Source: Desulfurivibrionaceae bacterium (lineage in GTDB: Bacteria > Desulfobacterota > Desulfobulbia > Desulfobulbales > VMSU01). From it: a DNA stretch of 64,000 nucleotides. Position numbers and translations under genes: made by a program. The notes under the pieces were generated by a model. It had not been told where the DNA came from. It saw only the letters and a list, made by a program, of their open reading frames with translations, and made no database searches. Where the stretch lies: NCBI GenBank assembly GCA_030145275.1, contig JAQYVV010000013.1, positions 1-64,000 of the forward strand, in the 5' to 3' direction. This document shows, in pieces, positions 57,583-64,000 of the stretch (position 1 is the stretch's first letter; every line of letters starts with the position of its first letter).

Positions 57583-57830
57583 TTGGGCTTGATAAGCAAT
57601 TTGGACTTATGCTGTCTGAGGCTTCATGGCGGTAATCTTTACCAGCACCTTCGCTGTAAAAAGCAACGACGGAAACATTCCGGATCCTCCAAATACCGAG
57701 GACGAATTGCACTTTTGGTATCGATTGACCAACGTCCTGTCATTGTTGATACTCGCTCCCGTATTGATGATTAAGAGCTTGATACGATTATAGGTAAAGG
57801 TCACAAAGCAGGCCTTTTTTTTCTTGGACT
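57583..57830 (+). pseudogene. Remnant of an IS30-family transposase
   Basis: The frame reads HGGNLYQHLRCKKQRRKHSG, then KYRGRIALLVSIDQRPVIV and DTRSRIDD, then a TAA where family members have Trp, then ELDTIIGKGHKAG. This is the start of the IS30 DDE domain (family pattern RSRIGDWEIDTIIGKGHK). Beyond this the frame breaks down in a T run. Both ends are missing. The preceding 580 bases from the tRNA contain no recognisable gene. Confidence 0.8.
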
Positions 57831-57940
57831 TTTCATTTTTCTAACACTAACCTTTTATGATTATAATTGGCCTACACTCACTCAACCGCACGACTATTAT
57901 TACTAATAGCTGAATAAATCTTTTATCTAGGATAAAAATC

Positions 57941-58570
57941 ATGATGGGCAGCGTTATGCAACCGCTTATTTCAGCCCTTCTCGAAGGGGAGAGAGTAGGG
58001 GCACTTACTGCTACCAAACGGCTGCGAGCAGAGGGGCTTTCACGGGAACGCATCATCACAGAAGGCATTGAAATCGCCATGGCGGCTCTGGATGAAAAAT
58101 GCACTCTGGAACAATTCAACCTGCTGGAAATAATGCTGGTCGGCCGTGCCCTAAGCGCAGTGGTCGATTTTCTTTATCCAGAAGGCTCCCAGCCGCCAAA
58201 GACCAAGGGGACAGTGGCTATTGCCTCCCTGCATGGAGATATCCATGACATTGGCAAAAAAATCGTTATCATGGTACTTGCGGCTAACGGTTATCGTATT
58301 ATCGATTGCGGCAAGGACTGTCCGGTAGACAAGCTTGTCAATACAGCCGTTAATGAAGGTGCCATGGCCGTGATGGTCAGTGGACTAATTACCTCAGTCA
58401 TCCCCCAGGTTCGGCAGATCAAGGCTGCCCTGGAAGAGAAAGGTCAAGGTAATGTCAAGGTTCTGGCAGGTGGTGCTGCCCTGAAGCAGGTCAGCGCCCA
58501 CGACCTGCAGGTCGACTATGTGGCACAGACCGCATTTGATGGATTTCATTTTCTCAAAGAAAAGCTATGA
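57941..58570 (+). CDS. Cobalamin-binding corrinoid protein
   Basis: A 209-residue corrinoid protein of the MtaC/MtbC type. A helical methylcobalamin cap domain (1-85) precedes a Rossmann B12-binding domain. The lower-ligand motif DIHDIG (D100, H102, G105) is intact and the C-terminal VLAGGAALKQV segment matches. It carries a methyl group between a substrate-specific methyltransferase and a second transferase. Its stop overlaps the next start by 4 bases (ATGA). Confidence 0.92.
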   Translation: MMGSVMQPLISALLEGERVGALTATKRLRAEGLSRERIITEGIEIAMAALDEKCTLEQFNLLEIMLVGRALSAVVDFLYPEGSQPPKTKGTVAIASLHGDIHDIGKKIVIMVLAANGYRIIDCGKDCPVDKLVNTAVNEGAMAVMVSGLITSVIPQVRQIKAALEEKGQGNVKVLAGGAALKQVSAHDLQVDYVAQTAFDGFHFLKEKL

Positions 58571-59580
58571 ACAGTCTTGACAGGATAGCGGCGGTTGTCA
58601 ATTTCAAGGAAACGGATCGAGCACCGGTCATTCCCCAGATCTTTGGTCATGCCGCCGTTTTCAACAGGGTTCCACTGGTCGATTACCTGCGCAACGGTGA
58701 AAAACTGGCAAGCTGTCAGCTTACTGCCCAAAAGTACTATGGACACGATGCCGTCTTTGTCTTTATGGATGCCTGTGTGGAAAGCGAAGCAGTGGGCTCC
58801 ACCCTGATCTATACCGCAGAGCAATACCCGGACGTAAACGTTTATGCACTAACCAGGGATAGTGATTTTCATTCCCTGGAGGTCCCTGATTCAAGCAGGG
58901 CAGGCCGCATGCCGGATTTTCTCAAGGCAGCATCAATTTTGCGGGAGCAGGCTCCAGACGGTCTTGCTGTTGTTGGTTGTGTGCTGGGGCCAATGAGCCT
59001 GGCCTGTCAGCTTCTTTCCCTGGAAACAGCCCTCTATCTGGCCATCGACGAGACCGATCGCTTTGAAGCCCTTCTCGATTTCTGTGCCGCCGTGGCCATC
59101 AACTTCGGCATCGCCCAGATCAGAGCCGGCGTTCATCTGCCCCTGATCTTTGAGCCCGTGGCAAGCCCGGAGGTCGTTCCTACCCAGTTTTTCAGGGAGT
59201 TGATTGCCCCCCGTATCAAGCAAATATTTACCGCATTAAAAGATGGGAACTCCATGGCAAACTGGCTCCATATTACTGGACAGATCAATGCTATTCTTCC
59301 CCTGTATCCGGATATCGGGGTGGAGATCGCCAACTTCGATTATTGTGTTGATCCCCAGTCTGCCCAGTCATTATTGCCCGATACATGTCTGGACGGCAAC
59401 CTCAAGCCCTATGACTTTGTCAAGGCAACACCAGAGACCATTGCCGCTGAGTCCAACTACCTACTGCAACAATTTAGTGATCGTGGAGGATTTATTCTCT
59501 CCTCTGGCTGTGAGATTCCCCCAGAGTCCAGGCCAGAGAACATTTCCGCTATGGTGCATAGCGTCAGGGCAAAGGGCTAA
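58567..59580 (+). CDS. Uroporphyrinogen decarboxylase-fold methyltransferase (MtaA/CmuA-like)
   Basis: A 337-residue protein of the UroD superfamily in its methyltransferase branch. It has the N-terminal DRAPVIPQIFGHAAVFNRVPL and the C-terminal region with GNLKPYDF and FILSSGCEIPPESRPENI that places the zinc-ligand Cys. MtaA-type proteins take the methyl group from the corrinoid protein to a thiol acceptor. In bacteria other acceptors such as tetrahydrofolate carriers are possible. It is coupled to the corrinoid protein gene upstream. Confidence 0.88.
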   Translation: MNSLDRIAAVVNFKETDRAPVIPQIFGHAAVFNRVPLVDYLRNGEKLASCQLTAQKYYGHDAVFVFMDACVESEAVGSTLIYTAEQYPDVNVYALTRDSDFHSLEVPDSSRAGRMPDFLKAASILREQAPDGLAVVGCVLGPMSLACQLLSLETALYLAIDETDRFEALLDFCAAVAINFGIAQIRAGVHLPLIFEPVASPEVVPTQFFRELIAPRIKQIFTALKDGNSMANWLHITGQINAILPLYPDIGVEIANFDYCVDPQSAQSLLPDTCLDGNLKPYDFVKATPETIAAESNYLLQQFSDRGGFILSSGCEIPPESRPENISAMVHSVRAKG

Positions 59581-59582
59581 CT

Positions 59583-61190
59583 ATGCCTCTGCTCACGGTA
59601 CAAGCCAACTCAGACGAATTATCCATTTCTTTTACGATCGGCCAATGCCTGCGCTCTATTCTCGACAGCACTACCATGCGGGTTCGCTCCGGCTGCCGTG
59701 GCACCGGGGCCTGCGGTCTCTGCCGTATTCTGATACGGCAAGGTTCCGGCAACCTGCCGACCCGCAACGAGCATATCCAGCTTTCCCGGGAACAGCTGGC
59801 GGCTGGAATCAGGCTTGCCTGTCAGTTTTTGCCCACAGAGGATGTCGTTGTGGAACTGCTCAACCCAGCGCCACCCTCCAACTGGAAAAGTCTGGGGCAG
59901 GAAATCATCCGGCCAGCTTCCCTCCAAAATCCCTCTCGCACCTTCCCGGTTAGCACTACAAGCCCTCTCGGCATTGCCGTTGATCTGGGAACGACCAATA
60001 TCTCCCTTGCCCTGTACGATCTTTTCACAGGCAAGCGTTTGACGGAAAGACACGGCATTAACCCCCAGGCTATTTTCGGGGCAGATGTCATGACTCGCCT
60101 GGTGGCTGCTGCCGAATCGGTTGATATTGCCAGAAAAATGAGCAGCGTAATATTTGCCGCCTTGGCTGAAGCCTTCCAGGATATTGGCAGCAGGGAAGGG
60201 TATGATCTTAGGCAGACAATCTACCTGGCCGTGGTCGGAAATACCGCTATGCTTAGCTTGTTGACCGGGAAAAACCATGGGCTATTGCTCAACCCTGAAA
60301 TGTGGGAAAAAATGATCCCCTGTGAGCCGGATCAATCTGCCGACCAGGCTGTACAGCTCGGCACCCATCCCGAGGTCAAGCTGGAGGTGATCCCTCCTTT
60401 GGCCGGCTTTGTCGGTTCGGATCTATTGGCGGGCGTCCTGGCCATGCATTTGGCGGAGCACAGTGATCCGGCCCTATTCATCGACTTTGGTACCAATACG
60501 GAAATCGCCCTCTGGGACGGCCATCAGCTCCTGGTCACCTCGGCAGCGGGCGGACCGGCCTTTGAAGGCTGTGGCATAAGCTGCGGCATGCCTGCCGAGC
60601 CGGGAGCAATTTACCGGATCACGGATCAAGACTCAGATGCCTTAACCTTTGCGGTTATCGACGAAATCTCGCCAGCCCGCGGACTTTGCGGCTCAGGTTT
60701 TGTCGATCTTGTTGCCTGCCTCTGCAATAATGGTACGATCAGTGCCACCGGCAAATTTCTGTCAGGGGCAGGTGTTACGGAGTATGTTCTCCCATTACCG
60801 GCAACCGCCTTGCGCCTCAATAAGCGGGACATCGATATGATGCAACGCGCCAAGGCCGCCGTGGCTACTGGGGTAACAGTTTTGCTGGAAAAGGCAGGTC
60901 TCCGGGCGCTTGACCTGCATCGTGTCTGCCTGGCTGGTGCCTTTGGTAAGTATATTCGCATCGCCAGTGCCAAGGCCATTGGCCTTGTGCCCAATATTGA
61001 CGAAAAACACTTTGAACTATGCGGTAATACCGCCCTGTCCGGCTGTGAAGATTTCTTGCTCTCGTCTGACGTTGCCAGTCGGCTTGAGAGTCTCAGGTCA
61101 GCAGCCCGACTCATCAACCTCTCAAAGATACCAGACTTTGATGAACTGTTTTTCGAAAATCTCTTTTTTAGACCAATGACAAATGGTTAA
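59583..61190 (+). CDS. Corrinoid reductive activator (RamA/RACo-like), 2Fe-2S and ASKHA domains
   Basis: A 535-residue protein. The N-terminal ferredoxin domain has C38, C44, C47 and C80 as ligands for a [2Fe-2S] cluster. A linker leads to an ASKHA ATPase domain opening GIAVDLGTTNISLALYDL. Proteins of this type reductively reactivate oxidised Co(II) corrinoids using ATP. It belongs to the operon, ends 3 bases before the kinase gene, and would keep the corrinoid protein active. Confidence 0.88.
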   Translation: MPLLTVQANSDELSISFTIGQCLRSILDSTTMRVRSGCRGTGACGLCRILIRQGSGNLPTRNEHIQLSREQLAAGIRLACQFLPTEDVVVELLNPAPPSNWKSLGQEIIRPASLQNPSRTFPVSTTSPLGIAVDLGTTNISLALYDLFTGKRLTERHGINPQAIFGADVMTRLVAAAESVDIARKMSSVIFAALAEAFQDIGSREGYDLRQTIYLAVVGNTAMLSLLTGKNHGLLLNPEMWEKMIPCEPDQSADQAVQLGTHPEVKLEVIPPLAGFVGSDLLAGVLAMHLAEHSDPALFIDFGTNTEIALWDGHQLLVTSAAGGPAFEGCGISCGMPAEPGAIYRITDQDSDALTFAVIDEISPARGLCGSGFVDLVACLCNNGTISATGKFLSGAGVTEYVLPLPATALRLNKRDIDMMQRAKAAVATGVTVLLEKAGLRALDLHRVCLAGAFGKYIRIASAKAIGLVPNIDEKHFELCGNTALSGCEDFLLSSDVASRLESLRSAARLINLSKIPDFDELFFENLFFRPMTNG

Positions 61191-61193
61191 ACA

Positions 61194-63557
61194 ATGGTAA
61201 CTGAACAGGGCACACCCCGAAATCTTCTCAATGGTTTTATCAAGATATCCCAATATCTGATAGGGCTTCCAGAGGATGCTGATATCTGGCAGGAGGCTCC
61301 AAAGGCTCTCCTTAATTTTTTTAAGGCTGACATCTCCTTTGTTGACGCTCGTCGCCATCAAAAGACAACCATGGAACCTTTCTGTTTTAGTCTGGAGCAG
61401 AACCACTGCCAGCATGCCGTGGCGGGCTCTCGACAGATTACCGATGAAGTTATGCGAAACGGTTTTCTGGCCTCGGAAATGCTCGATTTGCCGGAGCGTC
61501 ATGCCATGGCCTTTCTGCCTGTTAGCCATGCTCACCAAGTCGTTGCCGTGCTCGCCGTGGGCCATTGTCAGGATTCTCATCTTGGCAAGGAAGAGCTCGA
61601 TATCTACTTGGGTGTGGCTAGCCTGTTGGAAACAATACTTGCTAAAAAGATCTCCGAGCAACGCTTTCAACTGATGGCAGACAATGTACCGGAGATGCTG
61701 TTTCGCATTGCGATGCAACCCGACAATGCGAAAACCTTTGACTATGTCAGCAAGGGAGCATTTCACGTCTTGGGGTGTTCCCCGGAAGAGCTTAAATCCA
61801 CTCCTCTTCTTTTCTTCAGTAAGCTTGTTAAGGGAGATTCTTTATCTCTTGACCAGCAAATCATAGAGGCTGCCGCTAAAAGACAGCGCTTCATTCATAC
61901 GGTGTGTTGGCATACACCGGAAGGGCAAAAAAAATATATCGAATTCCATGCCCAGGCCTTACAGGAGGAGGATGGCACGATCTATCTCGACGGTGCTGCC
62001 CAGGATATCACTACACGGAAACAGGCTGAGGAGCAGATTCGTAAGGCAAAAGAAGAGTGGGAACGGACCTTTGACGCCATTGGCGACATCGTCACCCTGC
62101 AGGACACGGAAATGCGTATTTTGCGGGTCAATCAGGCGGCATGCAAGGCCCTAAAAGGCACGCCGGAGGAGTTGGTCGGCAAGTATTGTTATGAGCTGTT
62201 CGCCGCTGAAACCGATCCTTGTCCTGGTTGTCCGGCACTGGCAACTATCCAGGATGGCAAAATTAATTCTGCCGAAATTACCCATAAGTATCTCGCCTGC
62301 ACATTTCAGGTCTCCTCCTCCCCCTTAGTGGACGAGGCGGGCCGGCTCGCAGGGATTGTACACTTTGCAAAAGACATCTCCAAGCAAAAGAAGCTTGAAC
62401 AACAGTTGCTTCAGGCCCAGAAAATGGAGGCCATCGGCACTTTAGCCGGCGGCATTGCCCACGACTTTAACAATATCCTGGCATGCATTCTTGGTTACGC
62501 TGATTTGATTCTCGATGAACTTCCAGAAGGCGGAAAACTCTGGTTACAACAAGAGCAAGTTATCAAAGCCGGTGATCGTGCAAAAGATCTTGTGAAACAA
62601 ATTTTGGCTTTCAGCCGACAAGCCGAACAAGAACAGATACCTCTTGCGATTCATATTGTTGTCAAAGAAGCCATAAAGTTATTACGCTCCTCCATCCCAA
62701 CGACTATTGAAATAAAAGAAAATATTGATCCAAAGAGTGGTATGGTCCTCGCCGATCCTACTCAACTGCATCAGATTGTCATGAATCTCTGCACCAATGC
62801 CTATCAGGCCATGCGAGAAACCGGCGGGGTTTTAGCAATAACTTTATCTGCCTGCCAAATTGAAGACGATGATATCAAGGTAAGTGGCGCTGGCTTAACT
62901 CCCGGTTCCTATGTGAAGCTTGCGATTAGTGATACCGGTTGTGGCATGGACCAGAAAACAATGGAGAATATTTTTGATCCTTATTTCACGACTAAAAAAA
63001 TAGGAGAAGGTACAGGACTCGGCTTAGCAATGGTACATGGCATTGTGAAAACCTATAATGGACATATCACAGTACACAGCGAACCTGGCAAGGGCACGAC
63101 ATTTCATGTATATCTGCCACAAATCTTCCCAGCACAAGAAGTGGAAACCTTAAAAGCTGTGAAAATTCCATATCCCACTGGAACAGAAAAAATCTTAATT
63201 GTTGATGATGAAGAGGTCCTTGTGCAGATGGAAAGGCTAATGTTGGAAAGTTTAGGTTATAAAGTGTTTGCCCATACAAACAGCAAAGAATTGTTACAAA
63301 CATTCAAAAGTGCGCCTCAAGATTTCGATCTTGTTATAACCGATATGACGATGCCCGAAATGACTGGTGCCGATCTCAGTAGGCAGATCCTTGCCATCAG
63401 GCCTGATATGCCAATTATTCTTTGCACCGGTTTCAGTGCGTTGATAGACAAAGAAAAAGCTATAGCAGCCGGCATCAGTGAATACATAATGAAGCCTGTG
63501 GTCAAAAGAGATTTGGCTAAAGTAGTCCGAAAGGCATTGGATGAGAATAAATCATAA
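61194..63557 (+). CDS. Hybrid sensor histidine kinase with two PAS domains
   Basis: A 787-residue cytoplasmic kinase. An N-terminal GAF-like domain (about 25-150) is followed by two PAS domains (about 160-280 and 285-400). The second carries CPGCPALA, a Cys pair in a PAS loop. HisKA (H-box GGIAHDFNN) and HATPase (DTGCGM, GTGLGLAM) follow. A C-terminal receiver with VITDMTMPEM is last. It is the last gene in the corrinoid operon, 3 bases after the activator. It is likely to sense the substrate or redox state of the methyltransferase system, but this is an inference from operon position. Confidence 0.88.
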   Translation: MVTEQGTPRNLLNGFIKISQYLIGLPEDADIWQEAPKALLNFFKADISFVDARRHQKTTMEPFCFSLEQNHCQHAVAGSRQITDEVMRNGFLASEMLDLPERHAMAFLPVSHAHQVVAVLAVGHCQDSHLGKEELDIYLGVASLLETILAKKISEQRFQLMADNVPEMLFRIAMQPDNAKTFDYVSKGAFHVLGCSPEELKSTPLLFFSKLVKGDSLSLDQQIIEAAAKRQRFIHTVCWHTPEGQKKYIEFHAQALQEEDGTIYLDGAAQDITTRKQAEEQIRKAKEEWERTFDAIGDIVTLQDTEMRILRVNQAACKALKGTPEELVGKYCYELFAAETDPCPGCPALATIQDGKINSAEITHKYLACTFQVSSSPLVDEAGRLAGIVHFAKDISKQKKLEQQLLQAQKMEAIGTLAGGIAHDFNNILACILGYADLILDELPEGGKLWLQQEQVIKAGDRAKDLVKQILAFSRQAEQEQIPLAIHIVVKEAIKLLRSSIPTTIEIKENIDPKSGMVLADPTQLHQIVMNLCTNAYQAMRETGGVLAITLSACQIEDDDIKVSGAGLTPGSYVKLAISDTGCGMDQKTMENIFDPYFTTKKIGEGTGLGLAMVHGIVKTYNGHITVHSEPGKGTTFHVYLPQIFPAQEVETLKAVKIPYPTGTEKILIVDDEEVLVQMERLMLESLGYKVFAHTNSKELLQTFKSAPQDFDLVITDMTMPEMTGADLSRQILAIRPDMPIILCTGFSALIDKEKAIAAGISEYIMKPVVKRDLAKVVRKALDENKS

Positions 63558-63784
63558 GCTGCTTAAGCACTTTCTAAATTGAAGTATGCTTGCCAGAGGC
63601 TTCAATTTGCTGTTGTTCAAGATGGCCTTTGACATAATGAAGTAAGCTGTCAGATTAAGTCTTAACTGTTACAACTTATTCGTATATAGCTTGATATTGC
63701 CGAGTTACGAATCTCAAAAAAGTCAAACGGAGACCTAACCCCTTTTTTTTGTCTTGGCCCATTATGGCCATAAAATATCCTGAT

Positions 63785-64000
63785 TCAATTCCAGACTCCC
63801 TCAATCTTTTCATTGCAGGACTTGCATTTTCCGTCACGGAGGTTGTTTGCCATAATGCTAAAACCGCAGCGTTCTATGAGCAGTTCATTGCAGGATGGGC
63901 AATAGGTGTTTTCACCGCCTTCGCCGGGCACATTACCCTCATAAACAAAACGCAATCCTTCTGCTAAGCCGATCTCCCTGGCTTTACGCAAACTGGTCAC
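63785..64000 (-). CDS. amrS: AmmeMemoRadiSam radical SAM enzyme, C-terminal fragment
   Basis: The last 71 residues of a radical SAM protein whose start is outside the window. The segment LRFVYEGNVPGEGGENTYCP, then CNELLIERCGF and the C-terminal CKSCNEKIEGVW are typical of the AmmeMemoRadiSam system enzyme AmrS. Two CxxC pairs (CPSC and CKSC) suggest a zinc or cluster site at the C-terminus. The system's role is not known. The gene converges on the corrinoid operon from the right. Confidence 0.85.
   Translation of the reverse strand: MTSLRKAREIGLAEGLRFVYEGNVPGEGGENTYCPSCNELLIERCGFSIMANNLRDGKCKSCNEKIEGVWN

Noticed and set aside
57428-57712. 94-codon minus-strand frame
   Set aside because: It is a shadow of the IS30 remnant on the opposite strand and has no domain.

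Overview
The window looks like chromosomal DNA from a sulfate-reducing or sulfur-metabolising bacterium of the Desulfobacterota, most likely near the Desulfobulbales. The evidence is gene content. There is a stand-alone dsrC with both C-terminal redox cysteines, a Tat-exported split-Soret-type cytochrome, a corrinoid methyltransferase cluster, many sensor kinases, a probable selenoprotein with UGA at the first Cys of a CxxC motif, and an mtEFG1/spd-like EF-G. No ribosomal RNA operon, CRISPR array or intact prophage is visible.

Layout. 0-2.5 kb is accessory: the start of an IS3-family transposase and a hipBA toxin-antitoxin pair. 2.5-6.9 kb holds a receiver-kinase hybrid and a divergent unit of a PhnD-type binding protein coupled to a hybrid kinase. 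7-19.3 kb is mostly housekeeping: EF-G, a P-loop ATPase, a eukaryote-type HisA, HDOD and metallo-beta-lactamase proteins, ThiD, an FKBP isomerase, HisI, HisG and EngB. 19.3-25.9 kb carries a Cys-rich small protein, the selenoprotein, membrane proteins, a serine hydrolase, a UPF0280 protein, a cNMP-binding protein, a PilZ-like protein and a Cys-rich HTH regulator. 26.4-40.2 kb holds holA, clpS-clpA, a lipoprotein, panE, metK-ahcY, a pentapeptide-repeat protein, a tautomerase, ligA, acyP and a zinc-ribbon/ATP-grasp pair. 40.3-54 kb holds dsrC, nadB, a HAD phosphatase, secreted proteins, the split-Soret cytochrome with tatA, a decayed chemoreceptor, a subtilase, an acyl-CoA ligase/FadL pair and a second FKBP isomerase. 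54.3-64 kb is a compositional mosaic: an AT-rich U32 peptidase, tRNA-Arg, an IS30 remnant, a GC-richer four-gene corrinoid operon ending in a hybrid kinase, and the 3' end of an AmmeMemoRadiSam radical SAM enzyme.

The intergenic spaces are rich in dispersed palindromic repeats of several families. One ~160 bp element occurs twice, in opposite orientation and about 98% identical in its core, at 35.2 and 42.7 kb. Several upstream start codons fall inside such repeats, and the starts given here were moved to downstream codons on the basis of ribosome binding sites or family length.

Functional links: HisA, HisI and HisG give a histidine pathway dispersed over several loci. MetK and AhcY form the S-adenosylmethionine cycle, and S-adenosylhomocysteine is also a product of corrinoid reactivation chemistry. 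DsrC and the cytochrome point to anaerobic sulfur respiration. The acyl-CoA ligase with FadL suggests long-chain fatty acid uptake and activation.
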